Assembly: GCA_039817415.1 (NCBI GenBank)
Contig: JBCBVV010000012.1
Location: 97,483-161,482 of the forward strand
Direction of reading: 5' to 3'
DNA from: JALEFZ01 sp039817415
GTDB taxonomy: Bacteria > Bacteroidota > Bacteroidia > J057
DNA length: 64,000 bases
Shown here: piece by piece, positions 52,458 to 61,015 of the stretch
Position numbering within the stretch: the stretch's first letter is position 1
How the letters are laid out: every line of letters begins with the position of its first letter
Made by a program: the position numbers and the translations under genes
Notes under the pieces: model-generated
Told to the model about the DNA's origin: nothing
The model's input: the letters and a program-made list of their open reading frames with translations, nothing else
Database searches by the model: none

Positions 52458-52706
52458 ATGCCTATGAAATTTGTTGCTGCCTGCCTTGCCTTTTTGTTGA
52501 CCCTTTGTACCATCATTTGGCTTATGATCAAAATGGCAGGTGCTGGCATGCCTCCCCATCCATTGGACCAAGAAAAGCCTCGAATTGAGTACCTGATGCA
52601 GATGGAAGAACGAGCAGAGGTTAAAGAGGGGGTGATAGAATTGGAGGAATATGCAGATTACTTCCAGCAAAAGGAGGAAGAGGAAAACAGGGAGGATTTA
52701 TCCTAA
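52458..52706 (+). CDS. Small single-pass membrane protein, 82 aa
   Basis: One membrane helix (about 6-25; VAACLAFLLTLCTIIWLMI) is followed by an acidic, coiled-coil-like tail (MQMEERAEVKEGVIELEEYA, then YFQQKEEEENRED). The frame is open upstream into the preceding gene, but starts at 52458 or 52464 begin directly at the hydrophobic part. No family recognised. It follows the KGFY protein by about 46 bases and may share its transcript. Confidence 0.55.
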   Translation: MPMKFVAACLAFLLTLCTIIWLMIKMAGAGMPPHPLDQEKPRIEYLMQMEERAEVKEGVIELEEYADYFQQKEEEENREDLS

Positions 52707-52739
52707 AAAAATCATCCTTCATTTAGGTGAAGGATGATT
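52704..52739 (-). terminator. Terminator of the nucleotide cyclase gene
   Basis: Perfect 12-bp stem AATCATCCTTCA (52710-52721)/TGAAGGATGATT (52728-52739), 6-base loop. The minus strand continues into seven T, so it serves the cyclase gene; on the plus strand it may also end the small membrane protein gene. Confidence 0.88.
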
Positions 52740-52763
52740 CTTATCTCTTGCTTATTTAAAAAA

Positions 52764-54737
52764 TTATTTCACCCTTTCTACAGGATCGACAAAGTACATA
52801 TCTACCTCTCCTTTACCTTTTGCATTGATCTTTCCGCGGTAGGTGCAGTTAACTTGATCCTTGACCAATTCATAGGTGGAGGATGAAATATTGATCTTTC
52901 CAGCCTCGCTATTGGTCTCAAATCGTGCAGCTACATTAATGGTATCTCCAAAGAGGTCATAGGAGAATTTCTTTTTTCCAATGACTCCTGCTGTTATGGG
53001 ACCGGTATGGATTCCAATACGCACAAGCCAGTCAATAGAAGCCTCTTGGTTTCGCTGCTCAAGGTAAGCGATGATGCGTTGAGCGGCTTTGATACACTTG
53101 AAGGCATGTTCGGGGTCAGGTGTGGGCAATCCACAAGCTGCAACATAGGCATCTCCAATCGTTTGAATTTTCTCCAAGCCCACTTCCTCCATGATATCAT
53201 CGAATTGCTTGAAAATGTCGTCAAGCTCCGTAACCAAAAATTCTGGAGAAATGTGCGAAACGATATTGGTGAATCCCTTAAAATCAGTAAACATGATAGA
53301 TACTTCTTCATAGTATCTGGGCTTGGCCACACCAGTCTCTTTCAACTCAATGGCTGTTTCCTCTGGTAGAATATTCAAGAGAAGGTTGTCGGCCTTTTCC
53401 TTTTCATGAGCTAGGGCTTCGGCCTGTTCTTCGATTTGATTTTTTTGTTCCTGAATTTCAGCTGTTCTTTCCTTCACTTTAGCTTCCAATTCACGCATAA
53501 CTTTGCCTTCTAGTTCGCGATTCTCCTCGAGTTGGCGGATGATATTTGCCTGTTTTTCCTCGTTTTCTTTTTGCAGTACATTGATGAGGTTAGCCAATGC
53601 AAATGAGAATAATACAGCTTCGATCGCACCCCCAATCGCCTGAGAGTATTTGAAGGTAAGGTTGTTCATCGGAATAGCTTCCACACTCGCGAAGGCGTAT
53701 ACGACCACACTTGAGATCGCAACTGAATAACCAATAAGGAAAAACAAGGAACCTGGATATCCATCTCGGAGACTCTTAATCGCCAAACTTATATTGACCA
53801 CTACCATAGAAAGAAATACCAGAAAAAGAAATCCGTAGCCTGCTTCATAGTCGATGAATTGCCAAATAGTTCCAACCAGTGTAAAAATCAAGATAATATT
53901 TACTGCCCTTACCCATTTGGGATAACGATCCCTAACTTTTAGGAACTCCATTAAAAACATAATGGTGATGTAAATGGAAAGGGCTCCTATGATGATTTCA
54001 GGATAAATGATAGTAGTAGGAAAACTATCCATCCAACCAAACATTTCGATCAGATAACCTGAATTGTGAGCTGTACTGTGTATCAACAAAGCCACCCAGG
54101 CCAGGTACCAAAGGTAGGATTTCAGCCTTGTAGAAAAGTAGACAAAAAGGTGGAAGAGGAATATGATGACAAAAACCCCTAGGAAAAAATAGATGACCCT
54201 GCTTTCTGATTCTGCTTCCTCGTTGATGTAAGCCAAGGAGCCCAGCTTGAAGGTCAAATCCTTAGGTGCCTTTAGCAGGTTAAAGGTTGATTCAAGTCGC
54301 AATATGCATTCTAGGCTTGAATCCTGAGGAACTTCTACCCTCAGATAATTGTAATTGGCAACAGGGAAATCTCTTTTGCTGTAGGGATGTAAATGCCCAG
54401 TTTTCTGGTGTAGTAGTTGACCCTCCTTTTGTGTGTAAAGGTCAACATACGACCAGCCCTCCAGGTTTAAAATCCAATCCCGTTGTACAGGATGCTGGTT
54501 TGTTAGGGTAAATTTTAACCAATACACGCCTACTTCCTTATGGTAGGATGAGTCATGCGCTAAGGTAAAATCCTGATCAAGTATTTCTGGGTAAGTATAT
54601 ATCTTGGTAGAATCTTGAACATAAAAGAAATTAGAAGTGATTTTGACTTCTTTTTCTTCTTGAAGAATGATGGGGGAGGCTTGAGACAAGCTTAACCCGA
54701 TCAACAAAAATACGAGGGGAAGAATAGTTTTATACAT
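52764..54737 (-). CDS. 7TM-DISM class III adenylate/guanylate cyclase
   Basis: Signal peptide, an extracellular 7TMR-DISMED2-like beta domain (about 35-170), seven membrane helices (about 175-385), a coiled coil (about 395-455) and a class III cyclase domain (about 475-640). Metal ligands are Asp485 (MFTDFKGF) and Asp529 (TIGDAY). Base-selecting positions are mixed: Gln525 in EKIQTIGD, where adenylate cyclases have Lys and guanylate cyclases Glu, and Asp594 in SYDLFGDTINVA, as in adenylate cyclases. cAMP is the more likely product. The ATG at 54737 starts the signal peptide; it overlaps the methyltransferase stop by 8 bases. Confidence 0.88.
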   Translation of the reverse strand: MYKTILPLVFLLIGLSLSQASPIILQEEKEVKITSNFFYVQDSTKIYTYPEILDQDFTLAHDSSYHKEVGVYWLKFTLTNQHPVQRDWILNLEGWSYVDLYTQKEGQLLHQKTGHLHPYSKRDFPVANYNYLRVEVPQDSSLECILRLESTFNLLKAPKDLTFKLGSLAYINEEAESESRVIYFFLGVFVIIFLFHLFVYFSTRLKSYLWYLAWVALLIHSTAHNSGYLIEMFGWMDSFPTTIIYPEIIIGALSIYITIMFLMEFLKVRDRYPKWVRAVNIILIFTLVGTIWQFIDYEAGYGFLFLVFLSMVVVNISLAIKSLRDGYPGSLFFLIGYSVAISSVVVYAFASVEAIPMNNLTFKYSQAIGGAIEAVLFSFALANLINVLQKENEEKQANIIRQLEENRELEGKVMRELEAKVKERTAEIQEQKNQIEEQAEALAHEKEKADNLLLNILPEETAIELKETGVAKPRYYEEVSIMFTDFKGFTNIVSHISPEFLVTELDDIFKQFDDIMEEVGLEKIQTIGDAYVAACGLPTPDPEHAFKCIKAAQRIIAYLEQRNQEASIDWLVRIGIHTGPITAGVIGKKKFSYDLFGDTINVAARFETNSEAGKINISSSTYELVKDQVNCTYRGKINAKGKGEVDMYFVDPVERVK

Positions 54738-55458
54738 AGGAATTGTGAAATCCAGGTTTTTTAAATAAAAACTGTGCAGAAAGAAGAAATTGTGAAAGAG
54801 TAGGATCTGGATCGGGAATTTCAAGTAGCGGCAGTGTTTCCAGAAAGAAATTCATATTCCGCCTGTTTGACACATCTTGAAATTCGACTAGCTGAAATCC
54901 TACTTTACTGGCTTCGCCTATTACGTAAGAAACCGATTGAGGATAATATTTCCAGAAGTTGCCAATGCTTTCAAAACTGATTTCCTGATCTTGAGAGAGC
55001 CCCTCTTTTTTGCATATTTCATATATGAAAAGGTATCCTCCAGGAACAAGATTGTTCCAGCTTGTTTCTAGCGTATGAGGCACGTCAGAATAAAAAAGAC
55101 TTTCCATGGCGAGGATATTGGTCGCTTTTGGATAGACAAAACTGGCCATATCTCCGAGCTGGAAGTTAGATTCCGGATAATTATCTCTACACTGTTTGAT
55201 ACAGGCAGAGCTGGTCGATATACCCATACAGTCTGCTATATGGCTAAAGCTATGGACCATAAATCCAGAACCGCATCCAAGGTCAAGGACTTTCCCTAGG
55301 AACCTAATTCTGGCGTTTTTCCTTATGTATTCAGCAAAGTCCTCTGGGGAATCCCCCATGACTGCCGAATTGTACATTTTATGCTGAGAAAAAATGCGCT
55401 TAGAATGTAGCTGGAAAAACTCTGTTTCGTCCTTCCAGGGCAAATTTGTATTATTCAT
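54730..55458 (-). CDS. Class I SAM-dependent methyltransferase
   Basis: Rossmann-fold methyltransferase: motif I VLDLGCGSGFMVHSF, acidic motif equivalents NFQLGDMASF, and LVPGGYLFIYEICKKEG. The N-terminal part (EFFQLHSKRIFSQHKMYNSA) resembles members that methylate small molecules such as quinones, sterols or peptide natural products. The substrate is unknown. The gene overlaps the cyclase gene by 8 bases and is divergent from the unknown 332-aa protein gene, so it may belong to either the cyclase or the accessory cluster. Start at the Met at 55458 preferred over 55509. Confidence 0.82.
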   Translation of the reverse strand: MNNTNLPWKDETEFFQLHSKRIFSQHKMYNSAVMGDSPEDFAEYIRKNARIRFLGKVLDLGCGSGFMVHSFSHIADCMGISTSSACIKQCRDNYPESNFQLGDMASFVYPKATNILAMESLFYSDVPHTLETSWNNLVPGGYLFIYEICKKEGLSQDQEISFESIGNFWKYYPQSVSYVIGEASKVGFQLVEFQDVSNRRNMNFFLETLPLLEIPDPDPTLSQFLLSAQFLFKKPGFHNSYV

Positions 55459-55523
55459 ACCCAATAGAATTGCGCAAAATCCTTGGCTTGAAAAGTTCAA
55501 GTTATGCAAATATCTGAATAAAT

Positions 55524-56522
55524 ATGATATCCTTCCTTGAGAATATTACTGCCATAAGGCCATGGCTTTCTCCAATGGTTTGTGGGGAAGTCCAGTTAGC
55601 CTTACTGCATAAAGCGGCAGAGATGGTACCGTATCTTCCCACGGGCGCGTTGGAATTTCGCTTGGATGGAATCGACATGGATGTGGATTTTGGGGCGTTA
55701 GCTGTTTATGAAAGAAATGAGTTTGAATTGATTCTTCGGTTTTACGAAGAGCAGGAACATATCGATAGCTTAGAATGGCGGAATGAAATCCAAACCATTT
55801 ACGGCTTTCTTCGTCAAAAAATTCTGTTGCCAAATACCCTGAAAAATTGTTGGATCAGCTTTGATCTCTCCTCTAATAACGGTATAAGGCCATATATATT
55901 TTTTGGCATGGGGAGATTTCCCCGAAATCCTTCTATCAAACTCATTACTTGCGAAACCATTCTTTCTGCTCAAGGCAAGGAATTGACAGATGAAGAAAGC
56001 GATTTGTTATTCCTTCTTTTGTCTCATCTGCCCAAAAAGTCCACCTCTTTTTTAACTTTTATTGGAGACTTATCTTCTCGTGGGAAGCAACTGATTCGAA
56101 CCACTTTTTTTTGGGAGGGAGACTTTAACAGTTTCATGGATTATCTCGACCTTGTTCAATGGGAGGGAGATATTCACCTATATCACACTTTGCTGGAAAA
56201 CTTGTTTGAGTTATCGGTATTTACCCAATTCACACTTGATTTCTCCACAAAACTAGAACGCTCAATTTCCATTGAGTGCTGGCCAGGAGAAGAAGAAAAT
56301 GCCATTCGATCAGCAGCCATGTTTGACCTGCTTATTGCCCAAAATCTGTGTATGGAGGAAAAGAAGAAGCCCCATTTGGAATGGATAGGGGAATCCACCC
56401 AAGGCCAAAGGCTCGTGAAGCGCAGAATCAATCACGTAAAGCTTACCTTCAAGAATGACAATAGCGTTGTTTCAAAGGTTTACTATGCATTTTCAAACCA
56501 TTTGCAGAATAAATCCCATTGA
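55524..56522 (+). CDS. Hypothetical protein, 332 aa, in accessory cluster
   Basis: I do not recognise this family. It is soluble, without signal peptide or membrane helix, and seems alpha/beta with repeated strands (GALEFRLDGIDMDVDF, IRPYIFFGMGRFPRNPS, FTLDFSTKLERSISIECW, NHVKLTFKNDNSVVSKVYYA). The two-part pattern of paired strands could hint at a barrel-shaped ligand-binding or prenyltransferase-like fold, but I cannot support that. It converges on the VioB-like gene with the two coding ends overlapping by 40 bases, which is unusual and suggests close evolutionary linkage. Confidence 0.6.
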   Translation: MISFLENITAIRPWLSPMVCGEVQLALLHKAAEMVPYLPTGALEFRLDGIDMDVDFGALAVYERNEFELILRFYEEQEHIDSLEWRNEIQTIYGFLRQKILLPNTLKNCWISFDLSSNNGIRPYIFFGMGRFPRNPSIKLITCETILSAQGKELTDEESDLLFLLLSHLPKKSTSFLTFIGDLSSRGKQLIRTTFFWEGDFNSFMDYLDLVQWEGDIHLYHTLLENLFELSVFTQFTLDFSTKLERSISIECWPGEEENAIRSAAMFDLLIAQNLCMEEKKKPHLEWIGESTQGQRLVKRRINHVKLTFKNDNSVVSKVYYAFSNHLQNKSH

Positions 56523-58546
56523 TCCTGGCTCATCTCCCTGGTACTTGGCATGTAAGCGTATGAGTGCCAATTTGATGGAGACATACGAGATTTGATAAAG
56601 GATTTACCCTTGTTAAAGTACTCTTCTGTAAAAGGGGTAATAATGGAAGCCTGCGGATAAATCAGATCATAATTTTCCAGAATCTCCTGGTAGATGACTT
56701 CAAAGGTTACGGGTGTAGGAAAAGCTGGATGATTTGGATCTAGATATTTCCCGTAATCGTGATTGGGTAAGACTCGAAGATTGATGAAGAATCCTTTGTG
56801 TAGAATGGAACGGAGGAGCATGTTTTCTTTCCTAGCATTTTGCCCGGGAAAGAAAACATACATCGCATTACATGGCTGATCAACTGCTAAGGTAAGTTGA
56901 TGTCCGTCCAGAAAATTGTCTTCCTGAAATAAGACTGTGGTAGAAGGAGGACCAAATGGATCCAGGTTCTTCCATTCCATGACAGTCATAGGAATTCCGT
57001 TTTTAAATGGCTTCCCTTTTGAGAAAACCCTGATAAAACAAGCCTCCTTGGTAGAGGAATAAGATCGAAACATATTCACCTTGCCTTCAGCTTGCTCTGC
57101 ATAAATCCCGGCTTGATCAGATACTACCAGGTAGTCAGACTCCTTGAGCAAGGGAAGTATGTCGGTTGATGAAGAATGGGGTGTTGGTATCTCTCCGTAA
57201 ATCTCAAGGCTCCCTTCCTCCCAATTTGCCTCACCTAACAGATCATTCTGAGATAAATCGAACTCATACATTCCACTCTTCAGCAGAATACTTTGCCGAC
57301 TTAGGTTCTGTTCATCTACAAGAAGGTGCCCCAATTCAAACGCTTTGTTCTCCCTTGTTTTCCATAGAAATTTCAATTCTCCCAAATTATAGGTCTCGAA
57401 CTGCTGTTCTTTTTTTTCTTGGCTATGGATTTCAGGAAGGGTCCCGAGCATATCAATAGTCAAGGTTTCCCGTGATGCATCTATTTGATATATGGTAGGG
57501 GGAAGGGTTTTTTCTGCTAAGAATGGCGCGTCGGAAATCAATTGTCTGCCGACTCCTATAGATTTCATTTCTCCACTATACCAGGGACTGATACTGCCTG
57601 CTAAACTAGCCCAGGCAGGATTAGCTCTTGTTCCCAGTTGAGCATAATCAGGGGAATAGTCTTCGATCAACTCAAATAGGTTATATCGAATAAACAAGCC
57701 TTGTAATACGCCTTGTCCAGAGTGGAAATGTTGGAACAATTGAAAGATAGGAGAGTCTGTTCCTCCCTCCAGTTCTTCCAGGGGAATGGCCGTGAAAAAA
57801 TAACCTGAACTACTAAGGAGGGGATTTACATTTGTGATGCGATGTGTATTTAAGAAGCGTAAGGAGGCTTTATGGGGCTTACCAGCCATGAGGATACGTT
57901 CACCCTTTTGCATGATAAGGGAGTCGCAAAAAATCTGACTGTACAGGGATCTACTAGGGACAACATCTACGATGGTCGCGGCATTCTTACCATCTTGAGT
58001 TCTTGTGTCGAGGCGAGCACCCAGGAAATCAATGGAGGCTGGTAGCCTTTCTTTAGAATTTTTATGAAAGAGAACTGGGCGACCCTCTTGGAGCATTTCG
58101 ATGCTGCCTACTCTTACATCTTTGAAGCCAAACTCATGGCCACCATAATAATTCCAGAAAGCTGGTGTACCGCCCTTAATGGATTCATTTGTACGCTGTA
58201 TTCGAACAAGGTCATATAGCTCATGGTATGCAGAATCTAGTTTACAACTCCCTAAGGGGGATGTAAGCCATGTTTGATATGCTGACTTGGTGGAGATAGA
58301 GGCAATTTCAATGTATTCATCCCCCTTAGCGGTAATTTGAAGGGGCTGTTTGGCAGGCAAAGGGAGTCCTCCCAACTGATATAGGCGTTTAAGTTCCTTT
58401 GTCAGGTAAATTCTCGGAGGGATGATGGCCTTGACCTGAACCGGGTCATAATGGACCAATGGGGCAAAAAAATTATTGTTTGCCGTACTAGGATTGATAA
58501 AGGCTTTGCCCCAAAAGTTTATTCTAGGAAAATGAAACTGACTCAT
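56483..58546 (-). CDS. Stand-alone homologue of the VioB N-terminal half
   Basis: Opens with FHFPRINFWGKAFINPSTAN, close to the N-terminus of VioB (pattern FPRIHFxGxAxxNxPTANR), continues with matching blocks (PLGSCKLDSAYH; LFQHFHSGQGVLQGLFIRYN; NPAWASLAGSISPW) and ends with YDLIYPQASIITPF and YMPSTREMSQDQWDLF, matching VioB near its middle (YELVYP ... YMPSTRELS). VioB, with VioA, makes the iminophenyl/indole-pyruvate dimer of violacein; its C-terminal ferritin-like part, present in VioB, is missing here (687 aa against about 1000). Comparison is from memory. Start ATG 58546, one codon inside a TTG start. Confidence 0.65.
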   Translation of the reverse strand: MSQFHFPRINFWGKAFINPSTANNNFFAPLVHYDPVQVKAIIPPRIYLTKELKRLYQLGGLPLPAKQPLQITAKGDEYIEIASISTKSAYQTWLTSPLGSCKLDSAYHELYDLVRIQRTNESIKGGTPAFWNYYGGHEFGFKDVRVGSIEMLQEGRPVLFHKNSKERLPASIDFLGARLDTRTQDGKNAATIVDVVPSRSLYSQIFCDSLIMQKGERILMAGKPHKASLRFLNTHRITNVNPLLSSSGYFFTAIPLEELEGGTDSPIFQLFQHFHSGQGVLQGLFIRYNLFELIEDYSPDYAQLGTRANPAWASLAGSISPWYSGEMKSIGVGRQLISDAPFLAEKTLPPTIYQIDASRETLTIDMLGTLPEIHSQEKKEQQFETYNLGELKFLWKTRENKAFELGHLLVDEQNLSRQSILLKSGMYEFDLSQNDLLGEANWEEGSLEIYGEIPTPHSSSTDILPLLKESDYLVVSDQAGIYAEQAEGKVNMFRSYSSTKEACFIRVFSKGKPFKNGIPMTVMEWKNLDPFGPPSTTVLFQEDNFLDGHQLTLAVDQPCNAMYVFFPGQNARKENMLLRSILHKGFFINLRVLPNHDYGKYLDPNHPAFPTPVTFEVIYQEILENYDLIYPQASIITPFTEEYFNKGKSFIKSRMSPSNWHSYAYMPSTREMSQDQWDLFCKWFENA

Positions 58547-58645
58547 CAAAAAAATCTATTTCCATATATTTTTCTGAATTTAGTACTAATCGAAAGTCTA
58601 AAAAAGTTATATATTGAAAGTAAGTATAACATCAAATCCGAAATT

Positions 58646-58918
58646 ATGTCTTATTCCACCACACTAGAGGAGGCATTGCACATGGCAGGAGACACGCAGG
58701 AGATTGGAATTCTAACTCCTAAAGCAAGGTTGACTACCCGGGAACAACTAACTAGGTATTTCAATGGAGATCCCATTCACTTGGAAAGAGCTGATCTCCT
58801 TTCCATTGCAAAACTTTGCCGTAAGCGTGCAAAGAGTGGAAGGTCTGTATTGCCATTTACAGAAATGCCAGAGCTTAACGAGGAGGACCATAGCGATCCA
58901 GAAAGTAGTTGTTGGTAA
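58646..58918 (+). CDS. 90-aa peptide, candidate substrate of the adjacent system
   Basis: Starts at ATG 58646 (MSYSTTLEEALHMAGDTQEI). Helical N-terminus, a basic middle (AKLCRKRAKSGR) and an acidic tail that ends in SSCW. There is no signal peptide. The length, a leader-like helical front and a distinct Cys/Trp end would fit a ribosomally made peptide precursor, and it lies between the VioB-like gene (divergent, 99 bases) and the HTTM gene (convergent, 3 bases). It could equally be a small regulator or structural protein; I recognise no family. Confidence 0.55.
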   Translation: MSYSTTLEEALHMAGDTQEIGILTPKARLTTREQLTRYFNGDPIHLERADLLSIAKLCRKRAKSGRSVLPFTEMPELNEEDHSDPESSCW

Positions 58919-58921
58919 ATC

Positions 58922-59710
58922 CTACAAAAAGGATATGAGGCCTACAATCATGCTTGTCTGAAACAAGGAAAGCCTAAAAAAAATGCCCATCATAATGTGC
59001 ATGAATACCCCAAGCAGAACAACATAAGGTCTTAAAGCCTCAATCCAAACTAAGGAAAATAATGCCCCCTCAAGTAAAAGAGTTCCATAAGTTAGTAGCT
59101 TATGGAACTCTTCTGTATCCAACCCTTCTGGCAAGGCAAATCTTCTCATAATCCTCACATTCATGGCCGAGGCTGTAGCTGTGCCATTGCGCCATTTTTT
59201 CCCTAAAAGTTTGTTGAAAAAGGCCTTGAAGTAAATGTTGGCCATAAACAATTGGACAAGGATGAGTGGCCAGGCTGGACCCGTATCATTGGGAAGAAAA
59301 ACGATGAGTAAACACAGCATTCTTCTCACCTGATCGCCACCATTGAGAGCATAGAAGTTTCGATTTTGGATGGAAATGAGGCAAACAAAACATAGAGAGG
59401 CAGCCAACTGGGGAAGGACACCAAAGACAAGTAAGAGTCCTCCAAACATGGCTAGGAAAATCAGACTTTTGGTATAGCCATCCTTTCCCGGTAAATACCT
59501 AAGGAGTGTAAAGCGCTTGTTTGCCTGATCCTGAAGAAAAAACGACCTGCTATACCAACCCTCATTCGCCAACAATTGAGGAAAGACCTGAAGCCAAATA
59601 ACACATTCCCAAATAATAAGCCCCCCTAACAGCTTGCTGATGAGTTGGAGTTGGTGGTGGTCTATAGTCTGAAATAAGACTTGGTCTATCCATAGAAAAA
59701 TCTCATTCAT
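58922..59710 (-). CDS. HTTM-domain membrane protein (SdpB-like)
   Basis: About six membrane helices. The family core is SIQNRNFYALNGGDQVRRML, followed by ANIYFKAFFNKLLGKKWRNG, where the Lys before L-G-x-x-W matches the active-site-type Lys of HTTM and gamma-carboxylase relatives. SdpB of the Bacillus SDP peptide-toxin system is the best-known member of this subfamily, with SdpA as its partner. Here the partner seems to be the gene at 59707-60237, coupled by a 4-base overlap. Unlike the HTTM protein at 32385 it lacks the soluble C-terminal domain. Confidence 0.8.
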   Translation of the reverse strand: MNEIFLWIDQVLFQTIDHHQLQLISKLLGGLIIWECVIWLQVFPQLLANEGWYSRSFFLQDQANKRFTLLRYLPGKDGYTKSLIFLAMFGGLLLVFGVLPQLAASLCFVCLISIQNRNFYALNGGDQVRRMLCLLIVFLPNDTGPAWPLILVQLFMANIYFKAFFNKLLGKKWRNGTATASAMNVRIMRRFALPEGLDTEEFHKLLTYGTLLLEGALFSLVWIEALRPYVVLLGVFMHIMMGIFFRLSLFQTSMIVGLISFL

Positions 59711-60237
59711 GGGGTTGAATCTTGAGGGACAGCGTAGGTAAAGATTCTATGGCTCATCCAGGGAAAGTCTGCCCTTATGTCCAAATTTTCAGGTTCGTGA
59801 AATCTGAGGAGATGAATGTTTACCGGAAGGGGCTTTTGAGGATTTTCCTTTTTGTAGGCGCTCAATACATAATGAGCCAATGATTCATGAAGAAGTGAGT
59901 TGTCTTTTTTCAACAATTCGTTGTGCATACGGAAATACCTCGTGAGCGAGACATACTGATAGCCATCTTTTAACTGGAAGGCGTCTAATTTCCAAGGTTT
60001 CAGCCTCCCATCTTCATACTCCAATTCGAAGCTGGCTAAGCGATTAATCGACATGGGATTGGGAGCAAACATAGACCAGTTGTGCGTTAGACCGGACCAT
60101 TTCATGAGGAGAATATAAGGCTTGAGAGGGCTATTGAGTAGTTTCTCCTTAGGGAAGAGTAGCAAAAAAGAATGAAAGAGTACCAGACTCATTCCTACGT
60201 AAAGGAGGCCTTTGGGCAGCAGAGTCCATAATTCCAT
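59707..60237 (-). CDS. Small membrane-anchored partner of HTTM protein (SdpA-like, WSMFAPNP motif)
   Basis: One N-terminal membrane helix (about 8-30; GLLYVGMSLVLFHSFLLLF), then a soluble domain beginning with LTHNWSMFAPNPMSINRLAS. W-x-x-F-x-P-x-P motifs just after a membrane anchor are known from the partner domains of HTTM proteins and resemble SdpA (WxFFTxxP type). The rest (SFELEYEDGRLKPWKLD; VSLTRYFRMHNELL) is mixed alpha/beta. Translationally coupled upstream of the HTTM gene. The frame is open to 60318, but the ATG at 60237 gives a sensible anchor. Confidence 0.65.
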   Translation of the reverse strand: MELWTLLPKGLLYVGMSLVLFHSFLLLFPKEKLLNSPLKPYILLMKWSGLTHNWSMFAPNPMSINRLASFELEYEDGRLKPWKLDAFQLKDGYQYVSLTRYFRMHNELLKKDNSLLHESLAHYVLSAYKKENPQKPLPVNIHLLRFHEPENLDIRADFPWMSHRIFTYAVPQDSTP

Positions 60238-60343
60238 TTTATCAATATTGTCTTTTATAAGAAAATTGGGAATATTGTAATATAGAAATAATTTATTGTG
60301 GGTAAAATAAATGCCCACTATCCCCCAATTATTATTCTCAATT

Positions 60344-61015
60344 ATGGCCAGTAAAAATGTCAGTGTAAAGTTGGATTTCTTTATGCAGACTCAAGAACTT
60401 GTGAATTGGTGCTGGGCAAGTGTCGGAACCAGTATTGCCCTGTTTTATGAGAAGGATTCTGGATGGACACAATGTAAATGTGTAGCTGTTGCCCTTGAAG
60501 GGAACAATTCCCCCTGCTGTCCACCTAATCCCGAATCAAGCTGTAACAAAGGCTATTATTTAGTAAGTCCAGACCTATTAGGTGGCCCGAATAATCCTCA
60601 TAGAGTAGGTTCTCTGGTTTCGACCGGAACCTCTGACTTCAAGTGTCCTATTGTTCACTACCCTATCTCTTTTGAAGCAATTAGGGAATCCATCGATAAG
60701 AAGGAAATACTTGCTTTTAACATCCAATCAAATCAGGAGGTGCAGATACCCGGTGGAAAATCTATAAAAATTTCCCACTTTTTGACCATTTCTGGTTATG
60801 AAATAATTAATGGAGAATACTATGTCGTCATCAACGATACTACTGATCAAAGCATGGATAGAGTCAACGCAAGTATCATGCGATATGGCGATTTCCTAAA
60901 GAGTTATAACCTCGGAACCTATTTATGTAGCGTAGAGTATTCATACTTCACCGTAAGGAATGTTGTCCAAGCCCCACCCGTAAACATCCCCCAACATGAA
61001 AATCAAAGCCGTTAA
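60344..61015 (+). CDS. Papain-like cysteine peptidase family protein
   Basis: Nucleophile motif ELVNWCWASVGTSIALFY with Cys23, base motif KISHFLTISGYE with His145, and VVINDTT with Asn164 or Asp165 as third residue: the plan of C39/C70-like (AvrRpt2-type) papain-fold peptidases. There is no signal peptide. Between the Cys and His lie many Cys residues (CKCVAV, PCCPP, SSCNKG), unusual and possibly metal-binding or disulfide-forming. It is divergent from the HTTM pair and overlaps the next gene by 20 bases. It could cleave the 90-aa peptide or another partner. Confidence 0.8.
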   Translation: MASKNVSVKLDFFMQTQELVNWCWASVGTSIALFYEKDSGWTQCKCVAVALEGNNSPCCPPNPESSCNKGYYLVSPDLLGGPNNPHRVGSLVSTGTSDFKCPIVHYPISFEAIRESIDKKEILAFNIQSNQEVQIPGGKSIKISHFLTISGYEIINGEYYVVINDTTDQSMDRVNASIMRYGDFLKSYNLGTYLCSVEYSYFTVRNVVQAPPVNIPQHENQSR

